NCBI RefSeq assembly: GCF_015461845.1
Contig: NZ_JACOPW010000004.1
Location: 1 to 64,000, forward strand
Length of the DNA stretch: 64,000 bases
Direction: 5' to 3'
Source of the DNA: Pseudomonas mucoides
GTDB taxonomy: Bacteria; Pseudomonadota; Gammaproteobacteria; Pseudomonadales; Pseudomonadaceae
Part shown: one piece after another, positions 7,869 to 15,821 of the stretch
Layout of the letters: every line of letters starts with the position of its first letter
Position numbering within the stretch: the stretch's first letter is position 1
Notes under the pieces: model-generated
What the model saw: only the letters and a program-made list of their open reading frames with translations
Told to the model about the DNA's origin: nothing
Databases searched by the model: none
Program-made: the position numbers and the translations under genes

Positions 7869-8589
7869 TGCTGGCAACCACATTGGCTGCCAGTTGGTAG
7901 CCGCTGCCGCGCACGGTGCGGATCAGACGTGGCGGCTTTTCGGTGTCACGCAGGCGTTGACGCAAGCGGCTGACCGCCATGTCGACGATGCGGTCCAGCG
8001 GCATCAGATCGCGCCCGCGGGTGGCGTTGCCGATGGTGTCACGGTCGAGGATTTCCTGCGGGTGATCGAGGAACAGTTTCAGCAGCGCGAAGTCGGCGCC
8101 GGACAGAATCACTTCTTCGCCATCGGTGTGGAACAGCCGATGGCTGACCATGTCCAGGCGCCAGTCGTCGAACGCCAGCACTTCTGCGCCATTACGCTCC
8201 TGGCCAAATTGCGCACGGCGCAACAGGGCTTTGATGCGCGCCTGCAATTCTCGTGGGCTGAACGGTTTGCCGAGGTAATCGTCGGCGCCGAGCTCCAGGC
8301 CGATGACGCGGTCAGCTTCGTCGGAGCTGGCGGTGAGCATGATGATCGGCACCTGCGCCTGACGCGGGTGCTGGCGAACCCAGCGGCAGAGGCTGAAGCC
8401 GTCTTCGTCCGGAAGCATCACGTCGAGGATCACCAGATCGCTCGGGGCCTCGTTCAGAGCCTGGCGAAAACCGGCGCCATCGGGCGTGGTGCGGACCTGG
8501 AAACCGGCGCGAGTCAGGTAGGTATCCAGCAACTCGCGTATCTCTTGATCGTCATCGACCAACAAAATCGACTTGTTGACTGAGCTCAC
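7858..8589 (-). CDS. gltR: Response regulator GltR, OmpR/PhoB type
   Basis: Cytoplasmic DNA-binding response regulator, 243 residues. The receiver domain has acidic residues at 12-14 (VDDD), the phospho-acceptor Asp56 (VILDVMLPDEDG) and a conserved lysine in GKPFSPREL. A winged-helix effector follows (LIRTVRGSGYQLAANV). The start codon is GTG (8587-8589), with AAGGA about 11 bp upstream. It overlaps gtrS by 11 bp, so kinase and regulator are probably translated together. Known GltR proteins control oprB and the gts genes, which lie just downstream. An A-rich motif before its own start suggests catabolite control of the regulator itself. Confidence 0.93.
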   Translation of the reverse strand: MSSVNKSILLVDDDQEIRELLDTYLTRAGFQVRTTPDGAGFRQALNEAPSDLVILDVMLPDEDGFSLCRWVRQHPRQAQVPIIMLTASSDEADRVIGLELGADDYLGKPFSPRELQARIKALLRRAQFGQERNGAEVLAFDDWRLDMVSHRLFHTDGEEVILSGADFALLKLFLDHPQEILDRDTIGNATRGRDLMPLDRIVDMAVSRLRQRLRDTEKPPRLIRTVRGSGYQLAANVVASNGH

Positions 8590-8600
8590 GGGGCGGCGTC

Positions 8601-8611
8601 CTTGTTGTTTG
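8601..8611 (-). promoter_or_regulatory. A-rich Hfq/Crc-type motif before gltR
   Basis: The minus strand reads CAAACAACAAG and runs into the AAGGA ribosome-binding site of gltR. It is shorter than the gtsA and AGE versions. Confidence 0.4.
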
Positions 8612-8665
8612 AATTGGGCGGATTATGCCTGATGAACCTTGGAAATTTGTTGCCTGATCTGGCCT

Positions 8666-8750
8666 CATCGCGGGCAAGCCCGCTCCCACAAGGTTACGCA
8701 CACATATTCAGATGTAGGAAATCCTGTGGGAGCGTGGCTTGCCCGCGATG
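8666..8750. repeat. REPIN between glk and gltR
   Basis: Facing REP ends CATCGCGGGCAAGCCCGCTC and its counterpart GGCTTGCCCGCGATG enclose about 35 bp that differ from the other copies. They belong to the same subfamily as 60022-60112. The pair lies between two same-strand genes and could act as a transcript boundary. Confidence 0.85.
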
Positions 8751-8764
8751 AAGACGACGCGGTT

Positions 8765-9715
8765 TCAAGCCTGTTCCAGCGCCACGCCCGCGCCCATCAG
8801 GCCGGAATACGGCGCTGTCACCAACCACACCGGAATGCCCTTGAAGTAATCGCTCATGCAACCCTTGTCGGCGAAGCACCGGGCGAAACCGCTCTCAAGG
8901 AAGAAATCGGCAAACCGTGGGATAACACCACCAACGATATACACGCCACCGCGCGCGCCAGTGGTCAGCACGTTGTTGCCGGCCACGCGGCCGAGCCAGC
9001 AGCAGAACTGCTCCAGCACTTCGAGGGCAATCGGGTCGCCCGCGAGCCCGGCAGCGGTGATTGCTTCCGGTGTTTCGAGCACCGGCGTGTGGCCGTCGAC
9101 TGCACAAATCGCCCGGTAAACCCGAGGCAAGCCGCCGCCGCTCAACGCCGTTTCAGCACTGACATGGCCAATCTCATTGAAGATGTGTTGCCACAATTGA
9201 GTTTCCCGCGGGCTGCTCAGCGGCAAATCAACATGACCGCCCTCCCCCGGCAACGCGGCAAAACGCCCTTCACCAAAATCCAGCAAGGTGCCGACGCCAA
9301 GGCCGGTGCCCGGCCCAATCACGACCGCTGGCCGCAACGGTTCCGGGGTGCCTTCGCAGACCACGCGAAACTCGCCCGGCTGCAAACGGGTCATGCCCAG
9401 CGCCATCGCCGAGAAGTCGTTGACCAGCAACAGTTGCTCGACCTGCAAGGTCTTGCAGAAACCCTTGCGGCTCAGGCGCCAGTGATTGTTGGTGAACCTG
9501 AATTCATCGCCACTCACGGGACCTGCCACCGACAGGCACACCGCGCCGATCGAACCCAACGCCAGACCGAGCCCGCTCAAGTAGAGGGCAATCGCCTCTT
9601 CCGGGCTGGCGTGGTCGGCCGTCGCCAGCACCTGGACCGACTCCAGCTGCTGGTTTTTCCACAACGCGAAACGAGCGTTGGTCCCACCGATGTCACCGAC
9701 CAAAGCCAGTTTCAA
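8765..9715 (-). CDS. glk: Glucokinase
   Basis: Cytoplasmic enzyme that phosphorylates glucose to glucose 6-phosphate, 316 residues, the usual length for the Glk family. It shows the phosphate-binding motif GDIGGTNARFAL at residues 7-18, LVNDFSAMALG (catalytic Asp near 101) and the ATP-site motif GPGTGLGVGTLL. The start is TTG at 9713-9715; this forms a TTGA overlap with the edd stop codon, and GGAG lies 8 bp upstream, so glk is translationally coupled to edd. It is part of the edd-glk-gltR-gtrS operon seen in other pseudomonads and is likely regulated by HexR from the edd promoter. Confidence 0.95.
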   Translation of the reverse strand: MKLALVGDIGGTNARFALWKNQQLESVQVLATADHASPEEAIALYLSGLGLALGSIGAVCLSVAGPVSGDEFRFTNNHWRLSRKGFCKTLQVEQLLLVNDFSAMALGMTRLQPGEFRVVCEGTPEPLRPAVVIGPGTGLGVGTLLDFGEGRFAALPGEGGHVDLPLSSPRETQLWQHIFNEIGHVSAETALSGGGLPRVYRAICAVDGHTPVLETPEAITAAGLAGDPIALEVLEQFCCWLGRVAGNNVLTTGARGGVYIVGGVIPRFADFFLESGFARCFADKGCMSDYFKGIPVWLVTAPYSGLMGAGVALEQA

Positions 9716-11538
9716 TTAAGCGTCTCCAGGGCAGAAGTAAAGGCGCTGGCGCCCTGCTCTGCGGAGCTGAAGGCCATGCGCATGAAACCAAACAGCTCGC
9801 GTCCGCTGCCAATGTTGTTGCCCAACAGGCCTTTGGCAGGTTCGCGCGCCGCGAATTCGTCGGCGTCCACCTTAAGCTCCAGGGTGCCTTTGACGCCATC
9901 GACGCGAATGATATCGCCCTCTTGCACCCGCGCCAAAGCACCACCGACATACGCTTCGGGGCTGACGTGGATCGCCGCCGGGATTTTCCCCGAGGCGCCG
10001 GACATGCGTCCGTCCGTGACCAATGCCACTTTGAAACCGCGATCCTGCAGCACGCCAAGGAACGGCGTCATCTTGTGCAGTTCCGGCATGCCATTGGAAC
10101 GCGGGCCCTGGAAGCGCATCACGGCAACAAAATCCTTCTCCAGCAGACCGGCCTTGAAGGCGTCTGCCAGATCCTGCTGATCCTGGAACACCATGGCCGG
10201 TGCTTCGACGATCTGGTTTTCCAGCGCCACGGCCGAGACTTTCATCACGCCGCGACCGAGGTTGCCTTCCATCACGCGCAAACCACCCTCTGGCGAGAAC
10301 GCGCGAGCGACCGGGCGCAGGATGCTTTCGTCGAGGCTGTCGGTCACGCCTTCGCGCCAGACCAGTTCGCCGTTATCGAGGAACGGTTCCATGGTGTAAC
10401 GGCGCAGGCCATGACCCAGCACGGTGTTGACGTTTTCGTGCAACAACCCGGCGTCCAGCAGTTCGCGGATCAGGAACGACATGCCGCCCGCCGCCTGGAA
10501 GTGGTTGATGTCGGCTTTGCCGTTCGGGTAGACGTGGCTCAGGGTCGGCACGACTTCGGAGAGGTCGGCCATGTCCTGCCAGGTCAACTGGATGCCCGCC
10601 GCCATGGCGATGGCCGGCATGTGCAAGGTGTGGTTGGTCGAGCCACCAGTGGCGTGCAGTGCCACGATGGAGTTGACCAGCGAACGCTCGTCGACGATTT
10701 CGCCGATCGGCATGAAGTCGCCGTTCTGCTTGGTCAGGCGCGTGACCTGATGCGCCGCTTCGCGGGTCAGGGCATCGCGCAACGGCGTGTTCGGGTTGAC
10801 GAAGGACGCGCCCGGCAAGTGCAGCCCCATCACTTCCATCAGCAATTGGTTAGTGTTGGCGGTGCCGTAGAACGTGCAGGTGCCAGGGCTGTGGTAGGAG
10901 TTCATTTCCGACTCCAGCAGCTCTTCGCGACTGGCCTTGCCTTCGGCATAGCGCTGACGCACATCGGCTTTCTGCTTGTTGGAAATGCCCGAGACCATCG
11001 GCCCGCCCGGCACAAAAATCGTCGGCAGATGGCCGAAACGCAACGCGCCCATCATCAGGCCCGGCACGATCTTGTCGCAGATGCCGAGCATCAGCGCGCC
11101 GTCGAACATGTTGTGGGACAACGCCACAGCGGTGGACATCGCGATCACTTCGCGGCTCGGCAGGCTCAGCTCCATGCCGGGTTCGCCCTGGGTCACGCCA
11201 TCACACATGGCCGGAGTGCCGCCGGCGAACTGGCCGACCGAACCGATCTCGCGCAGCGCTCGTTTGATCTGCTCCGGAAAGACTTCGTACGGCTGATGCG
11301 CCGAGAGCATGTCGTTATATGACGAAACGATGGCGATGTTGGCGGAGTTCATCATCCGCAAGCTGTTCTTGTCTTCGGTGCCGCAACCCGCCACGCCGTG
11401 GGCGAAGTTGGCGCATTGCAGCTTACCGCGCATCGGACCGTCGCTGGCCGCACCGCGAATCAGTGCAAGGTAGGCCTCACGCGTGGCGCGGCTACGGGCG
11501 ATAAGCCGTTCAGTGACCTCAAGGACGCGGGGATGCAT
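9712..11538 (-). CDS. edd: Phosphogluconate dehydratase
   Basis: Entner-Doudoroff enzyme that converts 6-phosphogluconate to 2-keto-3-deoxy-6-phosphogluconate. At 608 residues it has the usual length for the IlvD/Edd [4Fe-4S] dehydratase family. Visible family motifs are SYNDMLSAHQPY, AMCDGVTQGEPGM and LMLGICDKIVPG, with TCTFYGTANTNQ and GRMSGASGKIPAA further on; the conserved cysteines for the cluster lie in these segments. It is divergent from gapA, with HexR-type operators in the 219-bp gap. Its partner aldolase gene (eda) is not in the window. Confidence 0.96.
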   Translation of the reverse strand: MHPRVLEVTERLIARSRATREAYLALIRGAASDGPMRGKLQCANFAHGVAGCGTEDKNSLRMMNSANIAIVSSYNDMLSAHQPYEVFPEQIKRALREIGSVGQFAGGTPAMCDGVTQGEPGMELSLPSREVIAMSTAVALSHNMFDGALMLGICDKIVPGLMMGALRFGHLPTIFVPGGPMVSGISNKQKADVRQRYAEGKASREELLESEMNSYHSPGTCTFYGTANTNQLLMEVMGLHLPGASFVNPNTPLRDALTREAAHQVTRLTKQNGDFMPIGEIVDERSLVNSIVALHATGGSTNHTLHMPAIAMAAGIQLTWQDMADLSEVVPTLSHVYPNGKADINHFQAAGGMSFLIRELLDAGLLHENVNTVLGHGLRRYTMEPFLDNGELVWREGVTDSLDESILRPVARAFSPEGGLRVMEGNLGRGVMKVSAVALENQIVEAPAMVFQDQQDLADAFKAGLLEKDFVAVMRFQGPRSNGMPELHKMTPFLGVLQDRGFKVALVTDGRMSGASGKIPAAIHVSPEAYVGGALARVQEGDIIRVDGVKGTLELKVDADEFAAREPAKGLLGNNIGSGRELFGFMRMAFSSAEQGASAFTSALETLN

Positions 11539-11574
11539 GTGTAGAACTCCAGGCTAACGGATAGGGCGACCTGA

Positions 11575-11591
11575 TTGTCTATGCTGAACAA
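11575..11591 (-). promoter_or_regulatory. Degenerate HexR-like site close to edd
   Basis: TTGT and ACAA half-sites are present but separated by 9 bp, where functional HexR sites have 7-8. It lies about 40 bp before the edd ATG, a sensible operator position. It is weaker than the two sites nearer gapA. Confidence 0.25.
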
Positions 11592-11658
11592 GGACCGTTG
11601 TGATTGGGATGACAGACGGTTTTCTTGATCGGTCGGACCAGTTGATTCAGGTCACTCG

Positions 11659-11673
11659 TTGTAGATTAAACAA
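11659..11673. promoter_or_regulatory. HexR operator 1 in the edd-gapA intergenic region
   Basis: TTGTAGATTAAACAA matches the HexR consensus TTGT-N7-ACAA exactly. It is about 85 bp before gapA and 120 bp before edd. HexR is released from such sites by 2-keto-3-deoxy-6-phosphogluconate in pseudomonads. Confidence 0.75.
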
Positions 11674-11720
11674 AATATTGCCATTAAAAAGGCTTGTTTT
11701 CTATTTTTATGCGAATAATC

Positions 11721-11735
11721 TTGTAATTCCAACAA
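11721..11735. promoter_or_regulatory. HexR operator 2 near gapA
   Basis: TTGTAATTCCAACAA is a second exact TTGT-N7-ACAA match, 23-37 bp before the gapA ATG. It probably overlaps the gapA transcription start or leader, a repressor position. Confidence 0.75.
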
Positions 11736-11741
11736 CAAAAC
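11730..11741 (+). promoter_or_regulatory. A-rich Hfq/Crc-type motif in the gapA leader
   Basis: CAACAACAAAAC fits AAnAAnAA and shares bases with HexR operator 2. It is 17-28 bp before the ATG, slightly farther than in the other genes, and the gapA Shine-Dalgarno sequence itself is weak. Confidence 0.35.
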
Positions 11742-11757
11742 GACGGCGGCGCTGTAA

Positions 11758-12759
11758 ATGACTCTTCGAATCGCAATCAATGGTTTTGGCCGGATCGGCC
11801 GCAACGTCCTGCGCGCACTGTATACCCAAGGCTATCGCCAGGATCTGCAGATCGTGGCCATCAACGATTTGGGAGACAGCGCGATCAACGCTCATCTGCT
11901 CAAGTACGACACTGTTCACGGCACGTTCGACGCCGATGTCCAGCACGACCAGGAGAGCCTGACAGTCAATGGCGACCGTATTGCGGTCAGCGCCATTCGC
12001 AACCCGGCCGAACTGCCTTGGGCTGCGGAAAAAATTGATGTGGTATTTGAATGCACCGGTCTGTTCACCGACCGCGCCAAAGCCGCCGCGCATATTACGG
12101 CCGGCGCACGCAAAGTCATCATCTCGGCACCGGCCAAGGGCGCCGACGCCACCGTGGTGTATGGGGTCAACCACGACATCCTGCGCCAGCACCACCAAAT
12201 CATTTCCAACGCATCGTGCACCACCAACTGCCTGGCACCGGTGGCTCAGGTGCTGCACCGCGAACTGGGGATCGAAAGCGGTCTGATGACCACGATCCAC
12301 GCCTACACCAACGACCAGAACCTGACCGACGTCTACCACACCGACCCGTACCGCGCCCGCTCCGCCACGCAGAACATGATCCCGAGCAAGACCGGTGCAG
12401 CTGAAGCCGTTGGCCTGGTGCTGCCGGAACTGGCGGGCAAACTGACTGGCATGGCCGTGCGCGTTCCCGTGATCAACGTGTCGCTGGTGGACCTGACCGT
12501 GCAGCTGAAACGCGAAGCGTCGGCCGAAGAAGTGAATGCGCTGCTGAAAGAAGCCAGCCAGCATTCGAAAATTCTCGGTTACAACACCCTGCCGCTGGTT
12601 TCCAGTGACTTCAACCATAACCCGCTGTCGTCGATCTTCGACGCCAACCACACCAAGTCCAGCGGCAAGCTACTAAAGGTGCTGGCCTGGTACGACAACG
12701 AATGGGGCTTCTCCAACCGCATGCTCGATAACTGCCTGGCGTTGTGCAACGCAGAATGA
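11758..12759 (+). CDS. gapA: Glyceraldehyde-3-phosphate dehydrogenase, type I
   Basis: Oxidises glyceraldehyde 3-phosphate in lower glycolysis and serves the Entner-Doudoroff products of the neighbouring genes. It has 333 residues: an N-terminal NAD-binding motif INGFGRIGRNVLRAL, the catalytic centre SCTTNCLAP with Cys154, and C-terminal WYDNEWGFSNRM. It is divergent from edd and shares the HexR-site intergenic region. Its stop codon overlaps a possible ATG of the methylglyoxal synthase frame, so mgsA is co-transcribed. This is the HexR-linked paralogue; other Gap proteins probably exist elsewhere in the genome. Confidence 0.95.
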   Translation: MTLRIAINGFGRIGRNVLRALYTQGYRQDLQIVAINDLGDSAINAHLLKYDTVHGTFDADVQHDQESLTVNGDRIAVSAIRNPAELPWAAEKIDVVFECTGLFTDRAKAAAHITAGARKVIISAPAKGADATVVYGVNHDILRQHHQIISNASCTTNCLAPVAQVLHRELGIESGLMTTIHAYTNDQNLTDVYHTDPYRARSATQNMIPSKTGAAEAVGLVLPELAGKLTGMAVRVPVINVSLVDLTVQLKREASAEEVNALLKEASQHSKILGYNTLPLVSSDFNHNPLSSIFDANHTKSSGKLLKVLAWYDNEWGFSNRMLDNCLALCNAE

Positions 12760-12776
12760 TCGTGGAGCAGCAACCG

Positions 12777-13241
12777 ATGATCGGTATCAGCTTTATGCAA
12801 AAGACCATGGCGGCGCGCAAGCGTGTTGCCTTGGTCGCCCACGACCACTGCAAGGTGTTTTTACTGGACTGGGCCGAGCGGCAGAAAGACAGACTCGCAC
12901 AGCATGAATTGATCGCCACCGGCACCACGGGGTTGTTGTTGCAACAACGCCTGGATTTGCCAGTGGAGAGCATGATCAGCGGTCCGTTGGGCGGCGACCA
13001 GCAACTCGGGGCGCAAATCGCCGAGCAGCGGGTCGACATGCTGGTGTTCTTCTGGGACCCGTTCGAACCACAGCCTCATGACCCGGACATCAAGGCGTTA
13101 TTGCGCGTCGCGGCGGTCTGGAACATCCCGGTGGCCTGCAACGAATGCAGCGCCGATTACCTGCTCAGTAGCCCCATGATGGATCAGGCACACGAACATC
13201 GAATACCCGATTACTCGAAATATCTGCTTGGCCGCGCCTGA
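12777..13241 (+). CDS. mgsA: Methylglyoxal synthase
   Basis: Converts dihydroxyacetone phosphate to methylglyoxal, an overflow bypass that frees phosphate. The protein has 154 residues from the chosen ATG (MIGISFMQK), with GGAG 9 bp upstream. Starts at 12756 (ATGA overlap with the gapA stop) and GTG 12744 are alternatives. Family motifs run from end to end: VALVAHDHCK (substrate-binding His and Asp), ATGTTG for phosphate binding, SGPLGGDQQ with the catalytic aspartate, FFWDPFEPQPHDPDIKALLR, and WNIPVACNECSADY. It lies directly downstream of gapA, the step that competes for triose phosphate. Confidence 0.92.
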   Translation: MIGISFMQKTMAARKRVALVAHDHCKVFLLDWAERQKDRLAQHELIATGTTGLLLQQRLDLPVESMISGPLGGDQQLGAQIAEQRVDMLVFFWDPFEPQPHDPDIKALLRVAAVWNIPVACNECSADYLLSSPMMDQAHEHRIPDYSKYLLGRA

Positions 13242-13301
13242 AGCTTCAACCTGTTTGCGGAACAATCTTGAGTCTGCATCCTGGATGCCCGCCTGACTTA
13301 A

Positions 13302-13324
13302 AAGCGCCCCACCTGCGGGCGCTT
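13302..13324 (+). terminator. Terminator after gapA-mgsA
   Basis: AAGCGCCC and GGGCGCTT form an 8-bp GC-rich stem with a 7-nt loop, followed by GTTTC. The U-tract is short. It lies 60 bp after the mgsA stop. The rest of the 13242-13565 gap shows only the possible flagellar-type promoter listed next. Confidence 0.6.
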
Positions 13325-13453
13325 GTTTCAGCAGCCCCCCTGCCTCCCCCTGCCGCGCGCCCGGAATCACTGCCGAGAATGTCTTGAATTCCCGGCCATT
13401 TCAGGGCTTTTTCCTGCGCAAACGTTCACCTGCTACCGTTCGTCGGCATCCGT

Positions 13454-13480
13454 TCATGCAATCGTCACACGGCGCCGATG
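13454..13480 (+). promoter_or_regulatory. Weak FliA (sigma-28)-like promoter before the chemoreceptor
   Basis: GCCGATGT at 13473-13480 resembles the sigma-28 -10 element GCCGATAA, and TCAT lies 15 bp upstream where TAAA is expected. Chemoreceptor genes often use FliA. The -35 match is poor, so this is tentative. Confidence 0.25.
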
Positions 13481-13565
13481 TGCATTGAATGGCGCTAAAT
13501 GGATTTGGCGTACCGAGTCGATCTCGACTCCTTGCCAACACCTCATCCATTTGTGAGTTCGCCCT

Positions 13566-15710
13566 ATGTTCGACTCTCTCTCTATCCGTCTGAAAATCGT
13601 TTTGCTGTCCGGTCTGTGTCTGCTCGGCGTGGTCGCTCTGATCGTCGGCATGAACATTTACCAGACCAATCAGAACGATGATCTGGTCAACGCCTCCAGC
13701 AGCAAGATGCTCACCGACAGTGTGCAGAACCTGCTGCAAGCCAAGGCGGCGGAACAGGCCGTGCGAGTGCAGAAGACCTTCGGCGAAACCCTGACGGTGG
13801 TGACCGCCCTGGCGGACCAGATCAAGGACATGCGCAACATGGCCGCCAAGCGCTCGCTGGAGGCGGGTGCGTTGCGTGAAGAGTTGAACCAGAGCATCAA
13901 GACCGCGTTCGAGCGCAACGCAAAAGTATTGGGCGTCTGGCTGGCGTTCGAGCCTAACGGGCTGGATGGCAAGGACAGCGAGTTCGTCAATGATGCGGTC
14001 CGCCAGTCCAACGAAGCCGGGCGTTTCGCCACGTACTGGAGCCGCGCAGGGGGTGAAGTGCTCAACACCGTCATGGTCGAAGAAGACATGACCAAAACCA
14101 CCCTGAACCTCAGCGGCACGCCCTACAACGTCTGGTACACCTGCCCGCGCGACAGCAAGCGTACCTGCCTGCTCGACCCCTACGCCGACACCATCGGCGC
14201 TAACAAAACAGAAGTGTTGATGACCACCATTTCCGTGCCGCTGCTGGTGGATGGCAAGTCCATTGGCGTGGTCGGTATCGACATTGCCCTCGATGCGCTG
14301 CAAGCGGCGGCGGTCGACTCCCAGCGTGAACTGTTCAACAGCGCCGGGCACATGCTGATCGTCTCCGGCACCGGCGTGCTGGCGGCTAACAGTGTCGACG
14401 CCGGTAAAGTCGGCAAGCCTATCGGCGAAACCCTGGGCGCGGACGGCAAGGACATCCTGCAATTGCTCAGCGGTGGTGCGCCGAAGATTGTGCAGCAAGG
14501 CGACCTGATTCGCGCGGTGTACCCGGTCAGCCCGATTGCCGATGCGAAGGCCTGGGCTGTGGTGATCGACCTGCCTAAACAAGTGTTGCTGGCCGACTCG
14601 GTAAAACTGCAAGCGGTGCTCGATGACGCCCAGCAAAGCGGCACGATTAAAACAGTGCTGGTCGCCGTGATTGCCGGCCTGGTAGGTTTGCTGCTGACCT
14701 GGCTCACCGCCTCGGGCGTTACCCGGCCGATCAACAGCGTGGCCCAGATGCTCAAGGCGATTGCCAGCGGCGACGGCGACCTGACCCAGCGTTTGCACTA
14801 CAGCAAGAAAGACGAATTGGGCGAACTGGTCAGCTGGTTCAACCGCTTCCTCGACAAGCTGCAACCGACCATCGCGCAGATCAAGCAAAGCATCACCGAC
14901 GCCCGCGGCACTGCCGACCAGTCTTCGGAAATCGCCCGTCAGACCAGCGAAGGCATGCAGGTGCAGTTCCGCGAAATCGACCAGGTCGCCACCGCGTCCA
15001 ACGAAATGAGCGCTACCGCCCACGACGTTGCCAACAGTGCCTCGAACGCAGCCAACGCCGCCAAAGGGGCCGACCAGTCGGCACGCGATGGCATGCAGAT
15101 CATCGAGCGCAGCACCCGCGACATTAATCAACTGGCCGACGAAGTCAGCAAAGCCGTGACGGAAGTCGAAGCGCTGGCGGTGAACAGCGAGCAGATCGGT
15201 TCGGTACTGGAAGTGATCCGCAGCATTGCCGAGCAGACTAACCTGCTGGCGCTCAACGCTGCGATTGAAGCGGCGCGTGCCGGCGAGAGTGGGCGCGGCT
15301 TTGCGGTGGTGGCCGATGAAGTACGCAACCTGGCCAAACGCACCCAGGACTCGGTGGAAGAAATTCGCCAGGTGATCGAACGCATCCAGAGCGGCACACG
15401 CGGCGTGGTCGCCACCATGCATTCGAGCCAGACCCAGGCGCACAACAACGCCGGGCAGATCCAGCAAGCGGTGCAGGCCCTGGGCAAAATCAGTGACGCG
15501 GTGACGGTGATCAGCGACATGAACCTGCAAATCGCCAGCGCCGCCGAACAGCAAAGCGCCGTGGCCGAAGAGGTCAACCGCAACGTCTCGGCGATCCGTA
15601 CCGTCACCGAAACCCTGACCGGCCAGGCCACCGAATCGGCGCAGATCAGCAGCCAGCTCAACTCGCTGACCACCCACCAGATGAAACTGATGGACCAGTT
15701 CCGGGTTTAA
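13566..15710 (+). CDS. Methyl-accepting chemotaxis protein with dCache sensor domain
   Basis: Transmembrane chemoreceptor of 714 residues. TM1 is near residues 10-32, then a large periplasmic double-Cache domain (about 35-355), TM2 near 363-383, HAMP near 384-436 and the cytoplasmic signalling domain, with the conserved hairpin tip IAEQTNLLALNAAIEAARAG from about residue 554. Cys193 and Cys201 in the sensor domain could form a disulfide. The segment AFEPNGLDGKDSEF followed by GRFATYWSR resembles amine- or amino-acid-type dCache receptors more than sugar receptors. There is no C-terminal CheR-binding pentapeptide. The ligand cannot be named; location beside glucose genes may be coincidence. 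Confidence 0.9.
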   Translation: MFDSLSIRLKIVLLSGLCLLGVVALIVGMNIYQTNQNDDLVNASSSKMLTDSVQNLLQAKAAEQAVRVQKTFGETLTVVTALADQIKDMRNMAAKRSLEAGALREELNQSIKTAFERNAKVLGVWLAFEPNGLDGKDSEFVNDAVRQSNEAGRFATYWSRAGGEVLNTVMVEEDMTKTTLNLSGTPYNVWYTCPRDSKRTCLLDPYADTIGANKTEVLMTTISVPLLVDGKSIGVVGIDIALDALQAAAVDSQRELFNSAGHMLIVSGTGVLAANSVDAGKVGKPIGETLGADGKDILQLLSGGAPKIVQQGDLIRAVYPVSPIADAKAWAVVIDLPKQVLLADSVKLQAVLDDAQQSGTIKTVLVAVIAGLVGLLLTWLTASGVTRPINSVAQMLKAIASGDGDLTQRLHYSKKDELGELVSWFNRFLDKLQPTIAQIKQSITDARGTADQSSEIARQTSEGMQVQFREIDQVATASNEMSATAHDVANSASNAANAAKGADQSARDGMQIIERSTRDINQLADEVSKAVTEVEALAVNSEQIGSVLEVIRSIAEQTNLLALNAAIEAARAGESGRGFAVVADEVRNLAKRTQDSVEEIRQVIERIQSGTRGVVATMHSSQTQAHNNAGQIQQAVQALGKISDAVTVISDMNLQIASAAEQQSAVAEEVNRNVSAIRTVTETLTGQATESAQISSQLNSLTTHQMKLMDQFRV

Positions 15711-15821
15711 GGCTTCACCTCGCGCCTACAAGGGGGGGCAGTGTTGAAGCTGACATCATCGTTTCATCCGGCCAGCCAGTTTTTTGAACTATGATCGGGC
15801 TCTCGTTCCGGAGGGCCTTCG

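Noticed and set aside
13401..15677. 758-codon minus-strand open frame opposite the chemoreceptor
   Set aside because: Antisense shadow; the plus strand encodes a full MCP with all domains, while this frame is Gln/His/Arg-rich without family motifs.
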